Shown here in pieces: positions 12,701 through 22,078 of a DNA stretch of 64,000 nt. Each line of letters begins with the position of its first letter. The stretch's first letter is position 1. The DNA is from Leptasterias polaris (lineage: Eukaryota; Echinodermata; Asteroidea; Forcipulatida; Asteriidae). Where the stretch lies: NCBI GenBank assembly GCA_037783415.1, contig JAZGTN010000062.1, positions 1,775,501 to 1,839,500 of the forward strand, written 5' to 3'. The position numbers and the translations under genes were made by a program. The notes below the pieces were generated by a model. The model was not told where the DNA came from, ran no database searches, and saw nothing but the letters and a program-made list of their open reading frames with translations.

Positions 12701-15700
12701 TAATTGGCATCATCACAGGTTGGCTCGTCAGTGGTTGCTTTCCCTGCCTTTCACCTCTGTGGACCCTGGTTCGAATCCCACCTTAGACCGGAGTCTTGCA
12801 TGTGGATTGGGATTTTCAGTATCTTCCCGATTGCATGGGTTTTACACCATTGCGGGTTTTCGTTCCACATTGTACTTCTCGTTTCCTATTCATCCTATTA
12901 TTGGCGCTAATTTTCTGTTTGATGTGTAATAAAACACAATTCATGTATCCATCTACATTGTGAATGTTGTGTAAACATATGTTTCTATTCTCCATTGAGT
13001 GTAGTCCCTTTTTATGGATCATGCAATACAGATGAATGATGATAAAATTTGCAGAACAGATTTAACATGGAATATATGCTCCTTATGTACCATTCATTTT
13101 AGTTTCATGCTTTATGCTAATGTCACAATGTTAAAATATGTATCCACTGTAAATGTTCATGCTTCAATACTAAATGTTATAGATTAAATAATTGCATTGG
13201 CAGTGAAGAATTTTATTTGGGTTTTTTACCCTACACAGTTCTATGATAAGCTCTGAATGATTAGCACGTTTTCCAAGTTTTTTCTAGATTAGCAGGGTTG
13301 TGGGTTCGAATCCCACCTAAGCAGTATGCCTGAGGTGTTTTTTTACCACAACTTTTTGGAAAGTATCCTACACATTGGTGAAGAGTAAAAACCAAAATGT
13401 TAGTAAAGTTTGCTTACCAGAATGAGATTACCAGCCAAACTACCATGTCTCGTTGACCATTTATGACTGGTACATGTATCTTGCTCATTTGCACTAAGCA
13501 GAAAATTCTAAGCGATATTACCTGAACCCAATTTCATGGAGCTACTTAAGCAGAAAAACATTGGTAAACAATTTTCTACTGAGCAAAAATGAGCAGGATA
13601 CCAGTCACAGATGGTACTTGAGAAATGGTGTTTTGGCTGGTAACTATATCTGGAAAGCATAAGTTTGTTGTGCTGAGCTACTTTTTGTACTTAAGCAGCT
13701 CTATGAAATTGGGTCCTACTGTTGATGTAATTGACATCTAAGAACATTGTGGATGGCCCAGCTCCATGTATGAGATAATCTTAAACATTGTCCCCACACC
13801 TTTTTTCTTATGAGACATCATCAATTTATTGTATTTACTCATTTGACGACTGTTTCCTGGATACCTAAGTAATTACCAAGGTGTTTAAATGTCCTTGTCA
13901 TTCCATAATGGTCAAGTCTGCTGTGGGCAATAATTGATTTTATGCGCGTGTTCCACACCTTTGGAACAGCCCCCCCCCAAAGGGAATCAGTTGTTAATTT
14001 TGTTCATAATGGATTTTAGTGGCACCATTAGTTGTCAGTCACAGCACCTCTCTGTCTGCAACCTGTAGTTTCTTGGTGTTAGTTTGATCAGGTTTGCCAC
14101 CTTGGTAGTTTCCTTTTAAAACTTTTTTAAGAAGCCGGGGCGAAGACATAGATTTGGGGTGCTCTTTGTTGTGTCCAGCCCTCCCACTTTCTGTTTCTAC
14201 ACTGAAATAAAGCGCTTTATAAAGTCACTTCATGGCTAATATTGCTGATTTTCTGACTCAAAATTCTTTCAAAAATAAAAAGTTGGTTTTGTCTATAGAA
14301 ATGCTGGATACTATGTTGATATACATGTAGGAAATAATTGAAACATTTCAATATTAGTTATCACATAATCACGACTGGAATACGGGGAAAAATTTCACTT
14401 CTGCATCCCATATCCATCAAGTTAAAGGCGGAGTTGGATATGAGACGCAGACTCACTATAGATAGGTTGCAGTATGACGTAAGTCGGCCATCTTTACGGG
14501 CAATTTGGAACACACAGTCCCGCGTTACGCGTGAGAACGGCGTGCAGCACGCGCACATTTCACCAAACTCATTGCATGATTGGTTAGTGAATGACGCGGC
14601 TGCGTTAATCATTTGAGCGCTTGACGCGCCTGCAAGCCAAAATGCGATTTGCCCGTAAAGATGGCGTCTACTGGGAACTATCTATAGGGACTGTATACAA
14701 ACTTACCATACTAATTTACTCTCAAATACATGATGTGAATTGAAAGAAAATAGGTGGCAAATGTACAAATAGGTGGCAAATGCGTGCGTGCGTTGACAAG
14801 TTTATTTTCAAGCAAACTTGACACATAGCTTAAAAACCATATTACAAAACAAGGTTTGATATGGGCTGTGTACTATCGATTCATATCACACTCTTGTTGT
14901 TATGGATTGACCAATCAGAATCAAGGATTCAAGTTTGCTTGAAGATACATCACCTTTGCTTTGATCTTTTTGGTTAAGTGGAAGTAGGTCAAATCTTGTG
15001 GCCGCTTTTTGAAATATTTAATAAGAGGAGTTGTGTACAAATCAATAGCCAGATCAAAAATAAACCAATGAGGTTCAATCGGTTGTCACACTGCAGTTCA
15101 GAGTAGAAAAGCGACTGGATAGTATACTCGGGAAGAAGACAAACTTTCAGAGATGACATACAAGAAATACGTGAATGAACGTGTATGAACTACATGAAGA
15201 AAATTAGTTTAAAGAGTGACACCTGACATGGCTTGGAAGGGAGCCGTACAAATTAATCAAACCTACCTATAACCTTACGTGGTCTCACTGCACTGTTCTC
15301 CAGCAGAGGCCGCTGTGGGCAATTTGGTAAAGGTCGATTGAGGCCTCTATGGTCTTGAATAGGTTAATCAGGGATAACTTGTTTTTATTTTCTTTTTTTA
15401 ATGTTGTATTTTTCAGGGTCATGTTGGTATCGTTCTTGCTCACTGCCTACCAGACTGTCACATCGTTATGGTGGAGAACAATGAGGAATCACTGAAGCGT
15501 GCAGAGACTAGGGTGCAGGGTACCAGACTGACTAACCTGTCCCAATTTCAGTGCAATTTGAATTACTACACTGGAGTGTTTAACATTGGGGTAGGTTGAA
15601 AGCTAAATTTTATTGCTAAGTACTTTCATATTTTCGTATTCTGAAAAAATGTCCGTGCCCACCCACGTCTTATTGGGTATGCAAACTTCATGTTAATAAG

Positions 15701-18484
15701 TACTCTTTGTTTACACAACTTGTGCTGAAATTTGGCGCTAACACTGTATCAAGCTGAGAATGGTGACTGTAGGCGCGGAATTCCGCGATAATTGGAAATT
15801 GGGCAATCATTCAGAAACTAAGTCTTATAAAGCACACGTATCACTAATAAGGTGCTCAGGGTGCTTGACTAAAATGAAACACTGTTTGGGACAGGTTTTG
15901 GAGTTTATGAATTATGAAACCCATTTATGTAGCATCTTATAAGGGTTTAGAAGGTGCTGCGATGCACCTGGCCCAGCCAAGGCCAGAAACACTGGGGCAA
16001 ATCCTTTCTCTTAGCGATACGTGTATAGCTGGGTTCTTTTATGTGCATTAAACAACACATGGTAACTACAGCTTTAATATCCCATTGGAAGGTAGAGAAA
16101 TAGTGGTCTTACTGAAGGACACACGTGTTAAGATCGGGACTCGAACCCACACTATGCTGATCAGGAACGCCAGAGCTTGAGTTCGGTGCACTTGACCACT
16201 CAGCCACGACACGACACCTGGTGACAACTCCAGCTTGTTTTGTTTTATTTATGTATCGTTTTATTTAAAACCATATTTTTTGAGGGTAACCCATCCAGCG
16301 TAGCTGATCATTTTTTACCCCCATAACATTTTTAAAACAACAATAGTACACAAAAAAAAAATGATGTTTTGTTCCCAGTGAGAAGAACCGTTGGGAGTAG
16401 TCAGAAATCTTCCTAGGTTCCTGAGATATATACCCTTACCCTGCTTTAGCAAATTCATTTCAATTGTTTGATTCTCATGAAATTTACAGGTGGCCCTTCA
16501 TGCTTGTGGTGTGGCAACAGATCTTGTCTTAGAGAAGTGTCTGAAGAGTTCAGCCTCTATCGTCTGCTCTCCTTGTTGCTATGGCTCGGCACGAGACTCG
16601 CATGTTATCAAGTACCCAAGGAGTCTGTGTTTCAGGAACTCGTCTCTGAACTATGAGGTCAGTTTTTAATGAAACTTACTTCCCCCCAAAAGGCTAGAAT
16701 CTTTTCTTTGGGAAATTAAAGGTGTCTAGTCCTGTAAACGGACATTTTCCTTTTGGGGTGTGCAGGGCAAGCGGGGGCTATGTAATGTATCAAGCCATTT
16801 ATTTGAGCATTATTTTGATCTCATTTTGGGGGCAAGAGGGGGGCAAGGATTCGGGGGGGGGGGTTGCAACACTGAGTGTGACGTTAATTCCATTCTAAGC
16901 AACCTGCGCTTCACACAAACTTCTTTTCACATAATATGGTTTATTACTTGATATTTGAAATGAAAAATTTCATCTCCTTAAGTTGATCGCTCTGCTGTGG
17001 CTTACCAGGTTTTTTTGCGTGTGATCCCTGGCTAGACGCCTCTGACTGGCATTCTGAAAAAAGATATTGACAAAATAGGGAGACTGCCAACATAAGGGCT
17101 AGATAGCTCAGTTAATACAGCGCCGGCATGTTAATCCAGAGGTTCAAGTTTCGCTTGTTCATCCCAAAATTAAGTAGTTCAATATGTAACAATTATACTC
17201 AGACTCCAATAACAACAAAATTCCCATTTATTCTCGAGCACCAGCAAAGGATTTAAGGATTGGTGTAAAAATGTGTACGTCTTCATAAAAGAAGTGACAG
17301 TGACAAAGTGAAAGAGCCCCCAAAACTTAAAATGTTCTGACGCTTCAGCAGAAGCGTCAGATCATAACAAATTTGCATTATCTGCAACGCCCGAGTGAGG
17401 GCATAGGCGGTTATCACAAGCTAATGACAACTTGCCTTGATTTGCTGTATAGTGGTAATCGGTGACTGGTTAGTATTATTTATCCCTAAGGGGATCAAAG
17501 AAATTGTTTGATTTTGTTATTTTGTTTTTACTCTAGGATCATTTGTTAGTTGGTCACACAGCTGAGCAAACCTCCAGGAACTTTGAAACTGAAATGGCAA
17601 AACAAGGTGAGTTGGAAGTCAAAATTCAGGGAAGGAAATGGGTGGGTCATTTGCACTGTGTTTAAATATTAATCCGTATCAGAATTGGCCTCTACAGCTG
17701 CAGATACGACTGTTGCTAAGGGTATTGCTGAAGATGTCCTATACTTCAACGCATGATGATGCTGAAATCTAGCCGTAGCCATAGCTGTAGGTCCCAAGTT
17801 GCAATGATCAAGAACTACATAATATAGCCAGACCTTCTATGCTTGTCATGGGGAAACCAGGCAGTCAAATCTGGTCAGTGTAAAACATTTGGACCTCAAA
17901 CGGGAAGTCCTCACCAAAGTATTTTGTGATTTAAGATCATAGGTGCAATTGGTTGCTTTTGGTTGTTTGTTTGGTTGTTTGTTTGTTTTCCTCCTTAACA
18001 AGTAGTTATAACATCAGTCATTTGTTTTCTTCTACTATTTCCTGCTGTAGCTAAGCTCTGCATGTCAATAATTGACACTGATCGTGCTGAGGCAGCAAGA
18101 GAACGAGGCTATGAGGTACACCTCTGCTCACTAAGCCCGCCTACATGCTCCCCGAAGAATAACCTCCTGATTGGTAAGCCTCAACTGCATTGATGCTGCT
18201 AGACTGTGAGGCATCTGCTCGGTCAGCCCATCCATGCAGTACTGAGGTAGGTTGATCTCATAGAAATGCACATATTGGCTAGCACGCTAATTCTGAATTT
18301 TACATGCACACATTTTTGTTAAGCCTTCCGGGCACAGACATGTTTCAGACACGACTACGGAACTCATGATAATTAAACTAATGTCAAAATAAATTTACAT
18401 TGTTATTTTTATTTTTTTAATTTTTTTTTTTCAGTGTTCAAATTATTCCGTGCCTGTGCTTGGGTGAAAACATATTTTACATAA
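6792..18484 (+). CDS. GSTCD: GSTCD: glutathione S-transferase C-terminal domain-containing protein
   Basis: Coding exons: 6792-7514, 8041-9287, 10308-10453, 12527-12639, 15417-15590, 16490-16657, 17537-17606, 18051-18173, 18435-18484. All introns are GT-AG and phases join in frame to 937 codons plus stop. Residues about 190-260 and 590-650 give the GST-C-like part (SWDIPLVFRWYRRMWEVPG). In between lies a Gln/Ser/Lys-rich, probably disordered stretch. Exon 1 also carries an EEPSGGPSGG-type acidic/Pro repeat. From residue about 690 there is a Rossmann methyltransferase-like domain: FCSGGGHVGIVLAHCLPD (SAM motif I), VALHACGVATD and SPCCYG, then a C-terminal SPKNNLLIG. At 937 aa it is clearly longer than the vertebrate protein, mainly through exon 2. 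The last exon is the weakest: without that splice, translation would stop soon after 18173. A possible AATAAA lies at 18547. It converges with the PKS gene. The biochemical activity of this family is not settled; a methyltransferase role is inferred from the fold. Confidence 0.87.
7515..8040 (+). other. GSTCD intron 1
   Basis: GTAAGA donor and TTTTTCACAG acceptor. No repeat or RNA gene recognised. Confidence 0.7.
9300..9560 (+). repeat. 60-bp minisatellite, about 4 units, in GSTCD intron 2
   Basis: The word AATGYTAG followed by TTTTATTGTT and TGTACTTTG recurs at 9343, 9402, 9461 and 9521, a period of 59-60 bp. The array starts only about 15 bp after the exon 2 donor at 9288. Confidence 0.8.
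9620..10020 (+). mobile_element. LINE 3' fragment in GSTCD intron 2
   Basis: The frame at 9635-9823 reads like the C-terminal end of a LINE ORF2, with the pattern RDRAFAAAAPCVWNLLP and SSLSTVKSQLKTH. About 190 bp of 3' UTR ending in TATTTATTTATT follows. The RT core is missing. Confidence 0.7.
10052..10215. mobile_element. two S2 tRNA-like SINEs in inverted orientation
   Basis: At 10052-10115 the tRNA-like part is on the minus strand (reverse complement contains TTGGTAGAGC and GTTCAAATCC). At 10150-10215 another lies on the plus strand (GGAGGTCGCAGGTTCAAATC). The two form an inverted pair. Confidence 0.6.
10706..10855. repeat. foldback 1: arms about 64 bp, inner 42 bp perfect
   Basis: 10728-10769 is the exact reverse complement of 10792-10833, with a 22-bp loop. 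Outward pairing continues with a few mismatches to about 10706 and 10855 (GGGAATCAATGTGTGG against GGGAATCAAAGTGTGT). Confidence 0.85.
10981..11120. repeat. foldback 2: imperfect inverted repeat, arms about 60 bp
   Basis: The left arm at 10981-11041 pairs with the right arm at 11060-11120. Shared words are GCGGAACGCACG, GCCCTTCCA and TTTGGGAGTCAA. The arms are unusually GC/CpG-rich for this neighbourhood. Confidence 0.8.
11325..11691. repeat. foldback 3: 135-bp inverted arms
   Basis: 11325-11459 and 11557-11691 are near-perfect reverse complements around a loop of about 97 bp. It interrupts hAT5-like copy 1 between sequences that are contiguous in sister copies. Because of the palindrome, nearly the same 60-70 aa frame appears on both strands, so neither is a gene. 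Confidence 0.88.
11821..12159 (+). mobile_element. hAT5-like non-autonomous transposon, copy 2
   Basis: It starts CAGGGCTCGAATTT and ends AAATTCGAGCCCAG. The flanks are CACTC at 11816-11820 and CACTC at 12160-12164. It is internally deleted relative to the copy at 54477-54900. Confidence 0.82.
12700..12910 (+). mobile_element. tRNA-like SINE in GSTCD intron 4
   Basis: The B-box-like GGTTCGAATCCCACC near 12770 is followed by a body ending ATTGGCGCTAAT. A related minus-strand tRNA-like copy lies near 45020-45330. The assignment is tentative. Confidence 0.45.
13285..13390 (+). mobile_element. SINE S3 fragment
   Basis: GTGGGTTCGAATCCCACC followed by TATGCCTGAGG and a CACATTGGTGAAGAGTAAAAACC tail matches the SINE halves at 56885-57270 and 60950-61066. 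Confidence 0.5.
13524..13717. repeat. palindromic MITE M1, clean copy
   Basis: It begins GAACCCAATTTCATGGAGC and ends GCTCTATGAAATTGGGTCC, a terminal inverted repeat. In between come TTAAGCAGAAAA, GAGCAGGATACCAGTCAC, TGGCTGGTAACT and TTGTGCTGAGC. A half-copy precedes it at about 13390-13523. Confidence 0.8.
14453..14692. repeat. MITE with 44-bp inverted ends (CpG-rich)
   Basis: The left end at 14454-14502 (CACTATAGATAGGTT, then GCCATCTTTACGGGCAA) is mirrored by 14648-14691 (TTGCCCGTAAAGATGGC, then AACTATCTATAGGG). The interior holds many CpGs (CGCGTTACGCGTGAG). The outermost TATA suggests, but does not prove, a TA target site. It lies in GSTCD intron 4. Confidence 0.78.
15946..16222 (-). mobile_element. 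SINE S1, 5' portion, minus strand
   Basis: The reverse complement carries a tRNA-like head with GTTCGAGTCCCGATC. The plus strand ends CACTCAGCCACGACACGAC and includes TGGGTTCTTTTATGTGCATT, as in the S1 body. It sits in GSTCD intron 5. Confidence 0.65.
17097..17170 (+). mobile_element. SINE S2 fragment in GSTCD intron 6
   Basis: GGGCTAGATAGCTCAGTTAA, AGCGCCGGCATGTTAATCC and a degenerate B box AGAGGTTCAAGTTTC, then TTGTTCATCCC. Confidence 0.6.
17673..17792. repeat. degenerate MITE M5
   Basis: CCGTATCAGAATTGGCC at the left and CTAGCCGTAGCCATAGC at the right, with TGTTGCTAAGG, GATGTCCTATACTTCAACGC inside. It matches the better copy at 48390-48510. Confidence 0.55.
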
Positions 18485-18885
18485 TTAGGATTTGAAACTT
18501 TGCATGGTGAAGATACAATCAAGTGAAGTTTGAGGAGACACCATGTAATAAATTTCTTTATGAGTTGGGGTGGTTCTGCTAATGATTGGATTGCAGTAGT
18601 TTCTATTTTAGTTTGTCTATTATTTGAAGAGATTTCAATTTCATTTAATCAAGAGACCGTTCTGTTATACCCGATTTGTTCAAAGATGAAATTAAAGGAA
18701 AACCTTTCTAGCAGTGCATCTCTTATCTCTAGTTCACTATCTTCAAAATGCTTGTTTGGCAATCATCAGCCTTGTAATGAGAAACAAGTTGTGATCTTGT
18801 GGCTAGCTGTAAGACATAAATGTTGTAACGGGCTCAGATGGGATTAGAACCAGTGTTCTAACTTATAAGCCACAATGGAACTAGG
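18485..18885. other. GSTCD 3' flank
   Basis: AATAAA at 18547-18552 is a candidate polyadenylation signal. The 105-aa frame at 18530-18847 has no recognisable features and is not called. A degenerate repeat unit (AGAACCAGTGTTC, then TATAAGCCACAATGGAACT) starts near 18840 and recurs at 19195-19300. Confidence 0.4.
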
Positions 18886-18891
18886 TGTATT

Positions 18892-19085
18892 CAGAGCTGC
18901 CAACTTTCCTTGATTCTGCAGAGTTCCCTAAAAATAAAGCAATCTTTTCAAACTCCAATGAACAAATTTTGAAATCTTCCTGATCATGGAAAACGTTTCC
19001 CACTATGTTGAATGTAATTCTAAATATATCCTTGATTGTTGTACAAAATCTTCCTGATTGCAAGATTCAAATGTTGGCAGCTCTG
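18892..19085. repeat. 194-bp MITE with 6-bp target duplication
   Basis: The ends CAGAGCTGCCAAC and GTTGGCAGCTCTG are inverted repeats with loss of one base in alignment. Exact TGTATT flanks both sides (18886-18891 and 19086-19091). The repeat it interrupts is present without it at 19195-19300, giving an empty-site comparison. Confidence 0.78.
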
Positions 19086-19300
19086 TGTATTGTGCTAATG
19101 TGGGTTGCCGTTTCCAGTACACCATATAGATAATTCCATTATTTCCAAGTTTGATAAATCAGAAAGTACTCTTACCCGCAATCAGTGGTCGGCTTGTCTT
19201 GGATTTGAACCAGTGTTTATCCTTATAAGCCACAATGGAACTGGATTCACTGTTCTAATGTGGGTGTCAGTTTGCAGCACACCATGTGGGTTTGTGTGTT

Positions 19301-20794
19301 AAGTTTCAGTGTATATTATTATGATGCATTAATTCACAAGTCTGCTACTTCGTTCTTGTAAGAGCAAGGCTAATTTTCATTGGAAGTGGCACCAGTATGA
19401 GAGATATCTAACTTTCTACTGGAACATTTCTGAAATTTTTCTGCTAGACATCAAGAAAAACAACCAAGGGCATGGAGGCATTTGCCTCCTTTGCCTTCGT
19501 TCGCTCTGTGAAGTATCAGGCCTGAATTCAGTGATGTAAATCTGTATTTGTGTTGTCATTGTGGCCTCAGAAACATTGCTTTTAAAGATTCAGGTATCAA
19601 CATTTCTGTCCCTTTATTTATATTGCTGTTACTGCAGATGGGAAATTCTGGAGGAACGATCATATAAGACCTAACCCGGTCCCAAAAGTAGGGGTTTATA
19701 CCCATCACCCCATCCCTACACCCTCCAAGATCTACGCCTGTGGATTCATTCATGTTCAAGTGAAAGTAGACAAGGAAATACAACCCTTAAATCACAAAAG
19801 AAATGGGATTTCTTAAAACTTTCAATCTGTCTTATTTATTTTTTCGAAGATTTTTCAAAAGCTACACTCTTTCTTTTAGAATTTTCTCAAAGCTACAATA
19901 TCTCTTTTTCCAAATAAATGTGGTAAAAATATGATGTTTAATATTTTAAGTTTGTTTTCATTGATAAAAATATGCAAGCTTGAATATTGACCTTCAGATA
20001 TCCAGATATTCAGATATCCAGATATTCAGAAAAAATCAACTAAAATAGGTCATGGATAAGTGAAACAATTGCACAAGAGTTTTTGTTTTGTTTCAGAGGT
20101 GTGCATTTATGACACCCTTCTGAGGTCATTTGCTTTGTTTCAGAGGTGTGCATTTATGACACCCTTCTGAGGTCATTTGCATGCAGCAATAATATAATTT
20201 AATTTTTTAATTTATAAGGCTTATGTGTTACCTCAACATTAAATTCAAAACTTACAAAACTTAATTATATAATAATTATTAATATTGCACAAACTCGGCC
20301 AACCTTCTGCTCTGCACTCGTTAAAGTTGGAGCATAAATTTAGTTATTTTAATTCAGTTATACTGTCTGAAAATCTATAATTAAAAATAGAAATACAATG
20401 TACAGTTAGCGGGATTAAAACATAAAAATATTAATTCAATTTTAAATGTCTTATATATATTGTCAAGATTAAGAAAACATTTAATGGCAAGTCCTTAATT
20501 GAACCAATATAATTTTGATTCTTCATAACTGTGCTAACTTCTAATAATTAAAAGATGAACTCAAAAATAATACCAAGAAATTTATTAAAATGTTTGTTTT
20601 CTGCCTTTGGTTTAGTTTACGGTGTGAGCTATAAGTTCTCCATGTTACCCAATTTGATTAAACACATCCAAATCACTGAATCTTTATTAACCTTTGTTTA
20701 TTACTCCAATTAAAACTATCTTGCCATCCAAGCCTCGGTTTGAACTTGGCTCTCGACATAGAGCACGCTCGGAGGTCTAGTGGTTAAGATATCA
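19301..20794. repeat. intergenic A+T-rich region with small tandem duplications
   Basis: A 47-bp unit containing CAGAGGTGTGCATTTATGAC occurs twice in tandem at 20087-20180. A short ATATCCAGATATTCAG-type repeat lies at about 19996-20031. No coding signal. Confidence 0.6.
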
Positions 20795-20955
20795 GGACCC
20801 AAAATCATAGATCTGCTTAAGTACAAAAAAGCTTAAGCACAAAAAGAATTTGCTTACCAGAATAAGGTTTCCCATCCAAAACCCCATGTCAGATGTACCA
20901 TTTGTTACTGGTACCCTGCTCATTTCTGCTAAGCAGCTCTATGAAATTGAGCCCT
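20795..20955. repeat. palindromic MITE M1 copy
   Basis: It starts GGACCCAAAATCATAGATCT and ends CAGCTCTATGAAATTGAGCC. Internal TTTGCTTACCAGAATAAGG and CTGGTACCCTGCTCATT are as in other copies. An S3-like SINE tail follows at 20985-21070. Confidence 0.65.
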
Positions 20956-21363
20956 GGTCTAGAATAGGAGGGTCCTGGGTTTAAAGTATTCCTGTGGATT
21001 TTTTTTCTGGCGGACTGTGAGAGCACGAAGTATACAGTGCTTATCGCACACTGGTGTGAGGTAAAACCAATAACTCTTTAACAAATCAAATTTTACCAAC
21101 CAGATTGGCCTAAAACCTTGCACTAGCCAGCCAATCCCAGAAATCTTGCCTTTTCAAAAGACAGTGGTTCCACTGGTCTACCTATTACTGTAAATCATGT
21201 TTCCTTGGAATGACATTCTATGATGTGTGTAAGACAGTGTTCATGGTACAAATACATGCGCAATGTATGCACAATTAATTGTAATCTCTAAATTTCTTGG
21301 TTTTGGTGATTGTTTATACCTTGGTTAATTGCACATTCAGTGCTTTACATAGTGCAAATGATA

Positions 21364-21610
21364 TTACATGCAGTTAACAGCAGGCAATGATTTTTCCTGA
21401 TTTGAGGGTTTTCTCAAAACCTTCTTGAGCCTCCAAATTTTCTTGGAAAAAGTAAAGCAGTCGCCAAGGGAGAAGGAATTAGTACACATTGTGTCCAAAT
21501 TCATAGTTTTGTGTTTCCAGTAATACACAGAGTCTGTAAACCTTCTGATTTGTAACATCTGAGAGATTCTGGGTCTAGAATAAGGGGGAACCCAGACTAG
21601 CAAGCCAATT
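21364..21610. repeat. dispersed repeat shared with 60076-60530
   Basis: The words TTTTCTCAAAACCTTCTTGAGCC, CAGAGTCTGTAAACCTTCTG and TTGTAACATCTG recur in LARS1 intron 3, where an S1 SINE splits the copy. No superfamily could be assigned. Confidence 0.55.
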
Positions 21611-21687
21611 TTTAGGAATGTTCATGTTACAGTAAATATCCCTGTAACAAATATCTGCCAAGGAAGCGTACGCGTAGGCAGTGAATC

Positions 21688-21802
21688 AGGCCGTTTTTAA
21701 TTAGTGGCTGTGGCTGTGGCTGTGGCTATGTCACCATGTCAACCAGCATTGAAGGATAGGCTGCCCTTAGCAACAGCCTTAGCCGTCAATTCGGTCACGG
21801 CC
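21688..21802. repeat. MITE M5 copy
   Basis: The left end is AGGCCGTTTTTAATTAGTGG and the right end GCCGTCAATTCGGTCACGGCC. The interior has a (GTGGCT)n run and CCCTTAGCAAC. It matches 48390-48510. Confidence 0.6.
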
Positions 21803-22078
21803 TCAGTGACAAATAGTACACATAACATGATACTTTGGTTTGTAGCCCCTTTCTGGTTAGCAAAAATGTTTAACGCATAGCTATTTTTGTGCTTTAAAGA
21901 AGTGCTCCTAGAATTAGAGAGGCAGTATATTAGCCTTTTTGTTGTTAGCTTTAGGCCACACAGTTTGTACTGCGTAAACAAACCATTAATTAATATTATC
22001 CAGTGTTTTTCAATTTGAATAGCTTTTGCCATAACAAACAACCAAATTTGCTATAGTTTTTCAATACTGTAAAGATTA

